Assembly (NCBI GenBank): GCA_032690845.1
Contig: CM064417.1
Coordinates: forward strand, 35,098,432-35,162,431
Direction of reading: 5' to 3'
DNA length: 64,000 bases
Source: Eleusine coracana subsp. coracana
Taxonomy: Eukaryota > Streptophyta > Magnoliopsida > Poales > Poaceae
Of the stretch, positions 32,248 to 43,249 are shown piece by piece. The position numbers and the translations under genes are program-made. The notes beneath the pieces were generated by a model. It was given only the letters and a program-made list of their open reading frames with translations, searched no databases and was not told the origin of the DNA. Positions within the stretch are counted from its first letter, which is position 1, and every line of letters starts with the position of its first letter.

Positions 32248-33290
32248 TGTGCATATGGCGCAATAGAGGTTTTTTAGTCATTGAAGGTGATGGGATCATG
32301 ACTTATGGTCTTATGCATAAAATGTTACAACCTCTACAGTCTATAGAGTGTAAAACTATAGTGATAGTCTGCTAGCTGGCAATCAATGACAGGATTGGGC
32401 TTCTTCATGATTAGCTAGGTTTGGCTAATGGTAATCGGGTGCTAGGATACTGATGAGTCGGTAGCTAGGTGGTGGGAACTTCGTGAGCTTGATAATTGAA
32501 TGGAATCTGGTGAGCAATGTCTTGTTTGGATTTAGAGTTCATGACACCTAGTGTAGTAAACCTTGAGTTAAGCCGTATAAGCAGCGCTTGGAGAACCGCT
32601 GCTGAGGAGAGGTTTTGAACCGCTACTGATGGGGTTTTTTATAGTAGTGTATGTTTCCCACACTTGTTGGTACTCTGCACACGCTAGCTTACTATATCAC
32701 GAAAAGAGAAAGAGGTAAATGAAGTCATACACTAAATTGCAAAATGTGCAAAGAAAGCCATGTTTGTCGCCAGCTGATTTGTGTGTGGTGTGCCCTAAAA
32801 TTATATCTTCTGTCATTGTTTAAAACTCTAGTATTTATTAATAAACTTGTATATGTCAATATAGAATTGTTTATCAGCAATAAGGTACTAAATGAAGATG
32901 AATGATTCTAACATACATATAGATTGCATCTAGTATTGTGTTTATAAAACTGAGTGTAACAACACTATTAACTGAGGTAATGCGTAATGTAAAACTATGA
33001 TTAAGATAGAAAAATAGTACTGTACTTCCTATATCGAGCATAAGACGTATGTCAAGAAATTATGGTAGTATCGTGTTTAATAAAAATACAAATTAAGATA
33101 ATTAGGTTACTTCATGTCTAAAATTTGTGCACAATATTTTATTTACTCACTTTGATTTTTAATAGGTGCTCAATTCTCAATTTAAAACTAAAGCAAGAGC
33201 TTTATCTTAACATCATCGCTAAAAATAGAGGGAGTACATGTGGGTGCAAAATGTGTATTTGCCTATTTACGCACAGAACAAGCAAGCTCC
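32248..33290. repeat. Duplicated intergenic segment, copy 1 (matches 51029-51960)
   Basis: Colinear matches include GGTGATGGGATCATGACTTA, CTGATGAGTCGGTAGCTAGG, ACCTTGAGTTAAGCC and AAGAGGTAAATGAAGTCATA. Copy 1 has about 75 bp at 32570-32652 ending TTTTTTATAGTAGTG that copy 2 lacks. This looks like the end of a small CACTA-like insertion. Neither copy holds a gene. Confidence 0.85.
33018..33236. mobile_element. Stowaway-like MITE remnant
   Basis: It starts TACTTCCTATATCGAGCATA and ends AATAGAGGGAGTA, the edges typical of grass mariner-type MITEs. The ends match imperfectly. The duplicated segment near 51795 keeps the left edge only. Confidence 0.45.
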
Positions 33291-33303
33291 ACGCCTATAA
33301 TCT

Positions 33304-33550
33304 GCTACTACTTCCGTCCCATATTACTTGTCATTTTGGATTGGGGCACGGAGATTAAGGAGAAGTGAAAAAGGTAGGTGCATAGAAAATGAGAAGAAGA
33401 GGGATAAAGATAAACATATATTGGGAAGAGAAAAATGTGCACTGGGATGTGAGGATGACAGGTAAATTCAAAAAACTAGAGGAATGCTGGATGACAAGTA
33501 AATTGGAAAAACTAGAGTGGTGTAGGATGACAAGTAATATGGGTGCATGG
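33304..33550. mobile_element. Stowaway-like MITE with long terminal inverted repeat
   Basis: The left end reads CCGTCCCATATTACTTGTCA and the right end TGACAAGTAATATGGG (33528-33543), which are inverse to each other. A second inward TGACAAGTAA word is at about 33492. It lies directly beside an F-box fragment (33596 on). Confidence 0.7.
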
Positions 33551-33595
33551 TTGAAAGATTCTCCACTATGTTGACCCACGAGAGATGACTGGCAC

Positions 33596-33815
33596 CATAC
33601 TCAACCAACATCTTGCCCTCTAATGCCTCGACATGGATCAGGTGGTAGTCTTAGAGACAACCGAGTAGAACATGATGTTGCTAGAGTCACCTTTGACCTC
33701 ACCCATCTCCATGACTTAGGGTAGGAAATGCGTGTGGGCATGGCGTGAAATCCTAAGGGTCAGTAATACGGCAGATATGCATTGGATGGCTTCCTCCAGG
33801 AGGGCGGCCCACTGA
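33596..33815 (-). pseudogene. Degraded F-box/DUF295 fragment
   Basis: Minus-strand frames give pieces of the family: RISRHAHTHFLP, then GDSSNIMFYSVVSK, then after a frame change HVEALEGKMLVEYG. These align to the same order in the copy at 25605-26205, which it resembles more than the intact gene because of VEALEGK. Only the segment from the F-box end to the start of DUF295 is present, and it has stops and frame changes. Confidence 0.65.
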
Positions 33816-34026
33816 TTGTTAGGCCTGTAACATAGAAGCCTATTAGCATGATCTTATAAGTTGGAATGGGGCTAAGGGTGCACATTGTTTCATCATTCTG
33901 AAACTCTGTCGTGCCTAGAGAAATTCTCATACATCGAGCGGCTGTTGTTTTGCTTCGGCATCATGCATCAAACAATATTAGGATTGTGTGAGGGGAAGCC
34001 TATGGCTGCGATTGAGGAGTGTGGGC

Positions 34027-35225
34027 TGTTGATGATCACTACATACCAAATTTGACTGTCAAATACCTATATAAAACTATAAAAATAAACAACCAAAATA
34101 GTTATCGGATTTTATTACTAACGAATTTCACATGTTGGTGAATATTTGCTTGCAGGTGATTTACCCACATAATTATGGTAAAATCCATGTCATCACAGGA
34201 GAAAGCACGCTCTTGACCAATGAGAGCACAATACGAGGATCCATGGGCCATAAATAGGGAGAAACTGACGTTTCTCTTGACCTAAAGTATCTACAAGGAG
34301 AAGGGCCTATAGATAAGTGTGTGGGTGAAAGGGCAGTGCCAAAGGCTACAAAACTTGTTTGGCCAAAGTGGCAGGTTTGGCCAAAGGTAAATGGGCCCCG
34401 ACCTGATTCGGGAGTCTCCAACCACCTTTCCAAAGAGAGTTATACCGGTTAGGGTGGGAGTTACTACCTCAGGAACCGCCTTTGGGCCCCTATATAAGGA
34501 GGTGAGTGCCTCCACTCTCCACGCACCTCAAGATATATTTTAGAGCTTTATTTCCTTTAGGCTTAGCGCTGCAAGTGCTTACAAAATAGGGAGAAAGTGA
34601 GGGGAAGTCCGAAGGAGGAGTGGGCCTTTCCACCTCTTCTCCGCGCTTATACCTCGACGGTGCTCGCCATGTTTAGTAAGTCTTCGTGATTCCTTTCTTG
34701 GTATTAAGTTTTCTTTTTAAGTAAGTTTTATACTTAGTTTCTTTGCTCGCTCAATGCTCAATTTAGTTATAGACCGTAGTCTTATATCATCATAGCTAGA
34801 GATTAATGGAGTAATTGAAAGCATAGACATGGTGTTTAGGATGTAGGTTACCATTATTTATCATGTAGTCTATAGATTGCTTGAGGTAGGCAGTAGGTGG
34901 TGACAGTCCTATCTGTCCTTTGAAATCCTCCACGTTCAGCTACGCAGTGGGCTCTTGGCTGGAATCGCATAGTGGATGCAGGGGAAAACCGGATGCCCAA
35001 TGGAAACAACTTAGTAGTACTCTTACCTTAATTAGGACATTATACTTGTTAGGAATCCTCTCTACCCAATGCCACATTTATCTTGGTGTCCTTGGATGAA
35101 CTAGAACTAAAGATTAGGCACACACATTTCCTGTGGATTCGATACCTTAGAATACTCCTAGGTGAAAGCTACTTCAATATCCATACGCTTACGGATTTAT
35201 TTTGTTATCGTTGAAATACCCAACA
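34027..35225 (+). mobile_element. Solo LTR of a gypsy-type retrotransposon
   Basis: The unit runs TGTTGATGATCAC to GAAATACCCAACA, 1199 bp, with inverted TGTTG/CAACA ends. The 5-bp TGGGC flanks it exactly on both sides (34022-34026 and 35226-35230). A TATATAA box at 34491-34497, followed by sequence like a transcript start, fits a plus-oriented LTR promoter. The end region CATACGCTTACGGATTTATT resembles LTR ends of Tat/Athila-type plant elements. No internal region adjoins it, so it formed by LTR-LTR recombination. Confidence 0.8.
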
Positions 35226-35395
35226 TGGGCATGACACACAAAGTATTAGGATGCATGTGTGTTGAGACACATGTCATTCTTTAATTAGGTAAGCATTAGT
35301 TGATGTAAGCATCACATCCAGTGTTTCTGTATCACGCGTGCGCCAACCCAGTCGTTCCAGCCTCCACGCATGTGCCTCACTGTCACGGGTGCTCC

Positions 35396-36180
35396 CACTA
35401 GTAGAAATGCGCACACCAATGATGTTCTAATTTCATCACAACAAACACTACAAGAAAACCACCCTAACGCAACGCCCCAAAAGTGTTGCAAAAAGGTCAT
35501 TTGCTTTGCAATTAATGTCGTGTGTTACAACAAGGGGCGGTGTTGAGATAGGATGTAAATGCAACAACCATGAGTGTTGCATGGATGGCACTGGCAACCA
35601 TGGTCGTTATTGCTATTTGTCTTTAGTGCAACAACATATGATAGTTGCAAGCAACAATGATTGCAACGCATATGTATGTTTGCAAATACATTATAATGCA
35701 ACAACACACAGTAGTTGCAAGCAAGCATGATTGAACGCATGGATACAGTCACAAATACATTATAATGCAACGATATATGATAGTGGAAATTTCATCTATG
35801 ATGTTGCAATATACTCAGAGAAATCTCATCCAATTTTGTGTTGTTGGTATACACTTAAAGGGTATTGCAACACAATGGAGGTTGTTGGAATATAAGCATA
35901 GGATATTGCAACGACGTATGAATCATCAATATGTACCTAAAAGATATAGCAATGGATTATGCGTTGTCGCAATACGTTTAGTGGATTTCGCAACAATGTA
36001 CGAGTCATTGCTACGTACCTAAAAGATATGGCAATAGATTATTAGTCCTGGCTATATGCTTACAGGAAATTGCAATGGAGGTTTTCTGTGATAACTTTAT
36101 GATGAATTTGGATTCATCATAGACCTGCCATCACAAAAGACCTAACGTGACGGTGCGGCATCACACAAGCACACCACCAA
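35396..36180. mobile_element. Two nested small CACTA-like elements
   Basis: An outer terminus CACTAGTAGAAATGCG is at 35396. A second one, CACTACAAGAAAACCACC, begins only 50 bp further at 35446. The inner element ends near 36093 with GGAGGTTTTCTGTGAT, nearly the inverse of its start. The inner element consists of dozens of TTGCAAC and ATTGCAACG words. After 36093 the sequence returns to ATGATG/CATCAC words like those just after 35396, as expected if the inner element sits inside the outer one. No outer right terminus is clear. Confidence 0.6.
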
Positions 36181-36415
36181 TCAAAAGTTCATATGTTTCG
36201 GTTTAACTAACATAGAATTTCATCATGGAAATTGAACATATGCATCTAATGTACTGAAACTTGCGAATTGATTGAGACAGAAAATGAAACTTTATGGGAA
36301 ATAATTAAACATGTTGAATGATTGAAACATGAAATGAGAGATTTTATATGTAATAGAACCGTCTTACCACGGAGACGGCTCCATTCTAGGATCTTTCTCG
36401 GATGGCGACACGCGC

Positions 36416-39400
36416 TGTGACGCCCAATAGTACAACACATGACAGAATAATATAGTTACAACAAGAACATAGATAGAGTATAGAGTTTTACATAAATCCA
36501 AATTTAAATTACAAACCAGAGTTTTCAAAGTGCGGAAGTGAAATAGTTCAACTGTACTAAAGTGGTTCAACGGAATAAGAAATATACAATCACCCTCTCA
36601 CGGCGACACACATTGAATCATCTGGTCATGATAGGTGTTTTGCCCGAAACACCGTACCGGTAATCAATGGGTTACTCCTCTTCATTATCGGTGCACCGTT
36701 CCCACTTGATGTTTCAGCAGTCAGGATGTTGGCCCTCCTAATGGAACCTTCCATCACAGTGACAGTCCCCCCCCCCCCCCTGATCATCTGAAAACCACAT
36801 AGAGCTACGCCCTAAGCAACTAATACTCAGCAAGATTGGCCCATTGAAATGGCCATCTACAGCCGACATCTAAACATGCAAAGGCTAAGGGTAGGGTTTA
36901 TGTTGCCAAAAGCCAGCCTAAGAGTAAATCCTTATTTTGCAAGTTTTAGCATCAATTAAGTTGTCATGCAAAATAATAAATTTAGTTTGCACTTAGCTAC
37001 AACAATCATGGTTGTAATACAAATATTAATAATTCCAAATAGAAGTATTGAGCCCATTCATCATATTACTGGCTTCCAGCAGTGTTCCGGAGCAGCGATC
37101 AAGTGGTACTCGTTACTATGAGGGGCAGCAACTCAAATCGATTTACATCCTGTAGGAGAAACCTGCTTGCACAATCCATACACGCTTCATGGAAGCCGCA
37201 TAGAGCAACCTTTAGCATACGGTACCAGAAGGTCTTCCGAGCCTGGCTCCCCCGAGAAGGGTCCCCCAACGCGATGTGTCTCATACCGCCATCCGTGGGT
37301 GGATTGCTCCCTCCTCTCATCCCTAGTTCTACCTCAAGGAGTAGGGTATCTGCCGACCAAGCAGTAGCCATAGCTACATCAGTTTACTAGGCTCATATCT
37401 CCAGGATGCAAACAGTACGTTCAAACTTGATCCCATGGGTCGGACACGAGGCGTAGGCTTAGGTGACTCGAACGGGGCTACCACTTCGAAGAGAAGTTGT
37501 CCTTCACTTTCCACCTAGTTGCTCGTCCGGTCTTAATTGTTATCCCATCCAAACTTTCCTTCAGTCGATATCATTCCCCAGTGATAATGTTTCATGGTCT
37601 ACGAGTGGTCTCCATACCACTCAACGAATAGTCATCCTAGATTAAGAAGAGCGACTACCGTCCTGAGGCTAATTACCGGGTAAGGAAAACTACTGCAATA
37701 CTAGGTTTTTAAATAACTCCTATAAACTTAATGCACAGGCAAACATACATCACATTATCTAGTGATAAAATAAAAAAGATAAAACTTGGTGGGATGCACC
37801 AGGGCTTGCCTTGAGCCTGCTCCTGGTCAGTCGAAACACCACCGGGTCCTTTTGACTCCTGCTCCTGTCCCGCCTCCATGTGGTTCACGTTGTGATCTAT
37901 ATGATGCGAATGATGATGAGTATGAGAGAAGGTTCATGGCACTTCCTCAGCAAATATGTTAACGCAACAATAGGATATGTAAAAGTGAATGGGGTGTACT
38001 ATGTTAATAAACTATCATGCCATTATAGAATTAAAGAGATTATTAAGCCTTAGAACCAAATAATTAATTAGCATGGTTTGGGAATTTATTTGAATATGTG
38101 TGAGTTACTATAGATAGGACTTATCAGGGGTGATTTATTGGCCAACATCCACTTACGTGCATCAGACCATTAATTTTAAATAATTAAAATAAGATAAAAG
38201 GTTAAGTAATTAAATATGACTAAAATACAGAGAACTAGTATTTGTGATTTTATGGGGTGATTAGGCATAGACAATTATAGTTGGTAACCAAATCTTTAGA
38301 ATTTACCAGCTTTCTAGATTTAGTTATGATTTTATAAAGGTTTACTCATTTCTTTTAGTTCTGACAAAAATACTAACATACATGGGGGTTTGTTATTTTT
38401 CTACAATAGTACAGGTCTAGAGAAGACCAACAAAATTTACTTTGCTGCAAAATACGTAGTACTTAATTTACTATCTATTTTACAATTTTTAATAATTTCC
38501 TAGAATTGATAAGCCAAAGGAAATCTATTTAGTGCCTATCGGCCGCATTCCAGCAGCCCAGTGGATCGAAGCCCACGCGGGGAGGCGCTCCTGGGCCAGA
38601 TCTAGCCTAGGCGGGGTCGGCCACAAGGCTAGCAGGGCCCATCGGCCAGCTCGGCCAAGCCGGACAGGGGCGGGGTGGAACTCTGGCCGAGTGAGCCAGA
38701 GCTCGCGCGTGCATGCCCGACGCGCAACGGCGGCGCGGCTACGGTGAGACGGTGGGTCACCGGTGGGGGATCCAATGCTCGATGTAGGATCCAGGAGAGG
38801 GGTGCGGGGGTGTGGTGGATGGAACGGACAAAGCTAACTCACCAGAGCTCGATCTTGGCACGAGGTGGCATCGACGGCGGACGGCGGCAGACGACAAGGT
38901 CGTTTCGGGCGGCGGGTGCAAGGAAAATGGGCCGAATGTGGTCGGGAAGTGACATGAGGCCAAGGAGAGCATGTAGACATGGGGCATCGATGTGAGGCTT
39001 ATTGGCGTAGGGTGGCGGCGAGGGACAGTGATGGCCAGGGTCGGAGAAGGAAGCTTTGATTCCCGGTGACCCGGAGCCATGGAAGGAACAAGGATTCATG
39101 AGGAAGTCCCAGGCGTCGCGACGGAGCTTCGGGTGGCTCGAGAGAGTGGGTCGAGCAGTGGGGCGTCGATAGGATGGAGCTCTGCTCCGAGAAGTAATGG
39201 CGGGCGCACTGCTAGGCAAGAGGGGCCGAGAGCGGAGAGGAGGAATGGGGGTTGGTTCAGATAGGGTTTAGGGGACAGGAAGGATGTCGGGACGGCTTGT
39301 GGGACAGCGACATCGCCTAGTGACTGTACGCCAGTGTCCACGCGGCGGCAGCGGGCGGGGAAACGCGCGGCGCCGAGGGTGTGTTTCTTCACTACGGCTG

Positions 39401-39871
39401 ACAAGTGGGTCCCAAGGGGATTTTGAATTTTATTTATTTTCCTAAACCTACTAACTGCCTGTACTTGTTAATTTCATCGGAATTAATCCAAGATCGATCA
39501 GGGGAAAATTAAATATGGGCAGACTCACCACATTGTTTAGATAATTAAGAAAATAAGTTTGGGCTTTGGATTATTTTGAATTAAATTGGGATTTTCTCAA
39601 AGAGGGGCTGCTTTCAAGACTTTGGGAATTTATTTGGACTATTAAACAGGGGTATAAAATCCTAAGGAAATTCTCGAAATTCTATCTTGCCATCCTCTAT
39701 AACATATATTTTTGGTAGTGGTGACTTATGTTGAAAAATTTCGACTTGTAGTATAAATGTTTTTCAGTTTTACTTGAATTCTACACAAATTTTAGTTATT
39801 TCCAGTTTAACCTTGCCCTAAGTTCTTGCTTCTGGTGAGCATAACCCTAGTGTGTCAGTAGGGGTGTCACA
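36416..39871 (-). repeat. Long 3' LTR of a chromovirus-type gypsy element
   Basis: On the minus strand it begins TGTGACACCCC, next to a purine tract ACCCACCCCCCTTAA (read on plus, 39872-39886). It ends GGGCGTCACA at 36416, giving 3456 bp. A GC-rich block with CG-dense open frames lies at 38520-39400 and holds no recognised domain. The LTR matches 60375-63954 along its length. That match continues about 50 bp left of 36416 (from GGAGACGG), so the outer border may be further left. Confidence 0.75.
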
Positions 39872-39954
39872 ACCCACCCCCCTTAAAGAAATCTTGTTCC
39901 GAGATTAAGGGATGTTGTAACGGTTAACCTAGGTGGTGGTGTAAGAACTCGGGG

Positions 39955-41440
39955 TAGTGACTTTGTAGAAATTCTTCCATCTCCTAGGTAGCTTCTTTCT
40001 CACTATGGCTGATCCACTGAACTTTGTAGAATTTAAGCATTTTCTTGCGGGTGACCTGTTCCGGGGTTATAGTGCACTTCCAATTCATAGTCCTTGATCA
40101 GTTCCAACCAACAACGTTGTCTCATGTTTAGGTGGTCCTGGGTGAAGATGTACTTTAAGCTTTTGTGATCAGTGTAGATACGGACCAGATTTCCAAGCAG
40201 ATAATGCCTCCACATTTTTAATGCTAGAACTACTGCTACCAATTCTAGGACATGTGCTGGATAGTTCTGCTCATGCTTCCTTAGTTGTCTGGACCCATAA
40301 GCGATGACTCATCCATCCTGCATAAGGACACATCCCAACCCGATGCCTGAAGCATCGCAATATACATCAAATGGCTTCCCCGGGTCCAATTGAGCTAATA
40401 CTAGGGCAGTCGTAAGATGCTTCTTCAGGGTCTGGAAAGCATGCTCACAACCTTGGTCCCATACAAACTTCTTTTCCTTCTTGAGCAGCTCAGTCATGGG
40501 CTTCACAACCTTGGAGAAAATTGGGATAAAACAGCGGTAGTAACCGGCCAATCCAAGGAAACTACGTACATGGAACACAGTCTTCGGTGTCTTCCAATTC
40601 ATTACATCTCTTACTTTGCTGGGGTCTACCGTTATGCCTTCTTCTGAAATAATGTGACCCAGGAATGGTACTTGTTTCAACCAAAACTCGCATTTGCTGA
40701 ACTTAGCGTATAGCTGATGTTCTCTTAACCTCTGCAATACAAGTGCGAAGATGCTCTGCGTGCTCTTCTTCTGACTTGGAATAGACTAGAATATCATCAA
40801 TGAACACCACTACAAATTTGTCTAGATCTAGCATAAACACAGAGTTCATGAGATACATTAAGTGTGATGGTGTGTTTGTCAATCCAAAAGATATCACTAA
40901 ATACTCATAAAGTCCATATCGAGTGGACAATGTTGTCTTAGGGATATCTTCAGTACGGATCTTGATTTGGTGGTATCCCAAACGCAGATCAATCTTGGAG
41001 AAAACTTTAGCTCCAATTAACTGATCAAAGAGAATGTCGATGTGTGGTAGTGGATACTTATTCTTGATAGTCACGACATTGAGTGGTTGATAATCCACAC
41101 ATAGCCTCAAGGTCTCGTCCTTTTTCTTCATGAACAACGCCGGACAACCCTAAGGAGACAAACTTGGTTGGATAAAGCCTTTATCTAGTAACTCTTTTAG
41201 CTTCTCTTTTAACTCTGTTAGCTCCTTCGGTGCCATTTTATACGGTCTCTTGGATATGGGTGCAGTGCCTGGCTGAAGCTCAATTTTGAATTTGACATCT
41301 TGATTAGGAGGCAATCCAGGAAGATCATCAGGGAATACATCTGGAAATTCACTAACCACTAGAATATATGCTATTTGTTTGGTTGTGGTGTGGTGAACTA
41401 CAGGGGTAGCCAGTAGGGGGTAATTTACTCGAAAACTCAC
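39955..41440 (-). pseudogene. Chromovirus pol remnant: reverse transcriptase, RNase H, chromodomain tail
   Basis: A leader with FPDVFPDDLPGLPPNQDVKF precedes the reverse transcriptase. Polymerase motifs include LCVDYQPLNVVTIKNKYPLP, KIDLRLGYHQIKI and the catalytic VVVFIDDILVYS. RNase H follows, with FDVYCDASGIGLGCVLMQDG and YTDHKSLKYIF. Near 40060 the RNase H residue run VHYNPGT meets VTRKKMLKFYKVQW, which belongs to the chromodomain. About 1.5 kb encoding integrase should lie between them and is missing. Stops occur at former Trp in SP-W-GCP (TAG), at QDG-R-VIA (TGA) and in KEAT-W-EMEE (TAG). A one-base frameshift is near 40740. It cannot be expressed. Confidence 0.85.
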
Positions 41441-41481
41441 TTTGCCTTGGGTGGGGGAGTTTAGGTGTACTGTGTAGGTGT

Positions 41482-41835
41482 CTATTTTACATCTAAAACA
41501 ACTTTGTGGTACGTCATCCAGGGCATGCCTAAAATCACATCGATGTTGCTTCCCTCAAGAACTATACAGTCCACGAGGTACACCTTTTGTGCTAGTGTTA
41601 TAGGTATTCTTCTAACTTCATACCTAGCAGGAGTGTACCCATTCCCTGACCTAATGAGGAATTGTGACTTCATAAGGTGGTGGGGTAGTTGCCGAGTTTT
41701 GGCATATGACGCACTGATAAAATTATGTGAGACCCCCGAATCAAATAGAACAAGCACGGGGTGGTCTCGCATAGAGAACATACCAGCGAGGATGAGGTTG
41801 TTCTCTAGAATCTCCTCCAGAGTGGTGTTGTTCAC
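41482..41835 (-). CDS. Aspartic protease domain, chromovirus
   Basis: The frame reads VLVLFDSGVSHNFISASYAK at the active site, with the D-S-G triad kept. It continues through IPITLAQKVYLVDCIVLEGS to IDVILGMPWMTYHKVVLDVK. This matches the retroviral protease-like domain between gag and reverse transcriptase in plant chromoviruses. The frame is open across the domain, although the flanking polyprotein is broken. Confidence 0.75.
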   Translation of the reverse strand: MNNTTLEEILENNLILAGMFSMRDHPVLVLFDSGVSHNFISASYAKTRQLPHHLMKSQFLIRSGNGYTPARYEVRRIPITLAQKVYLVDCIVLEGSNIDVILGMPWMTYHKVVLDVK

Positions 41836-41859
41836 GCGGCCAGTGTGGGCAGGTCCCTT

Positions 41860-42910
41860 GTTGTTGTTGCTGTTGTTGTAGTTCCTCTGCGGGTTCTGGC
41901 CAGTGTTTTTCTTGGGGTAGGTGCACTCCCTTGAGAAGTGTCCAAAATGGCCACAGCTGTAACAGGGGAAGGGTCCGGTCTGTGTGTTCTGCTGCTGCAG
42001 TGGACGATACCCTTGGTTCTGCTATTGACACGATGCCTATGGTCGCTGTTGTGCCTACTAGGGTGGACGTGGGAATGGTGCAGTCATAGGTGTGGAGTGA
42101 TACTTCTGGCCCGACGGATCCATGTACACCATACGATACTTCTGTGGGGGTCCACTGGATGGTCCCATAGCACTAGCAGATCTCTTCCGCTCTGCATCAC
42201 CTTACGGTATCCATCTTGTGCGATGATAGCATTGTTGACGAACTCAGCGAATGTACCGCCTATGTTAAGATTGACGCGGTCCTGCAGTTCTGTGCTTAGT
42301 CCCTCCAAGAAATGGTCCTTACGGTTGGCCGCAGTGTCTATCTGTTCTGGAGCATATAGTGCCAGACGGTTGAACTCCTTGCAGTATCTCCTCGACACTG
42401 CGGTTCCCTTGCTTCAGTGCTGCAAACTCCCTTGCCTTCCTGCGAATGAGCCCTGCAGGAATGTAGTGGGCACGGAACGCCGTTTTAAACTTATCCCAAG
42501 TAATTTGTTGGTTCTCTCCAACTAAAGTGACATGGTTGGCCCACCATGCCCCAGCTGCTCCATGCAGCTGTTGTGCTGCATACAAGGTCTTCTATGGAGG
42601 CGTGCAGTTGAGGAGCCCAAACTTAGGCTCAGTGGTGGAGCTGCATGTAGGTGGCCTGGTGGCGAGGAAGTCGGTGTAGGTACTGTTCAGTGGTGCACCG
42701 TCATTGTTACTCCTAGGATTCCTGTTTGTCGTGTTGTTGCATCAGCTCCCGCATAAACTCTCGTTGTTGCTTTTGGTTCTCCATCATGGTGGCGAAGAAC
42801 TGTGCCATCATCTGCACGAGGTTGGGTGGGGGATTGTTTCCACCACCTGCATTGGAACCTTTAGGTTGCTCCCCTTAAAGATCATTGATGTTGCGAGTGC
42901 GAACCATTCT
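41860..42910 (-). pseudogene. gag with CCHC zinc knuckle, chromovirus
   Basis: The N-terminal part near 42910-42730 reads MVRTRNINDL, then a PNLVQMMAQFFATMMENQKQ segment. The central retrotransposon gag block is split over frames at 42585-42084. It includes GAAGAWWANHVTLVGENQQI, FKTAFRAHYIPAGLIRRKAR and DHFLEGLSTELQDRVNL. The zinc knuckle near 41962-41920 has the pattern CYSCGHFGHFSREC. At least two frame changes and several stops make it defective. Gag would form the particle that packages element RNA. Confidence 0.75.
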
Positions 42911-43249
42911 GAAATGCAAGAATAAGGGTTCCAATTAGTCTCTTATCCAACAACATCATTTCATAAATGAATTAAGATGACATAGCAACACAGGGCAACA
43001 ATGCTTGTAGACAACATATTTTTGACAAGACTTTTCCATCCATAAGCTAACACAGGTCTTAGAACAAGTCAATCAAGTCTACGGTACATAAACTCGGAAT
43101 ATGTGACCATCGAGTTACAAAAGCAATTCACACGGGTGATCACCCAAAATACAACAACTATGCATGGATTGTCAAAAGCTACCAATCTAGCCTACCCTAC
43201 ATGCACGGCCTAGTCATGTCTACTATGAACTACTAAGCCCTGTTTCTAG

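Noticed and set aside
37082..37390. 102-residue open frame near the LTR end
   Set aside because: It lies within the repeated LTR and is not kept in the second LTR copy at 60950-61260.
38520..39400. Several 60-126-residue frames in GC-rich DNA
   Set aside because: This is the GC-rich block of the long LTR. The same block in the copy at 62600-63480 does not keep the same frames.
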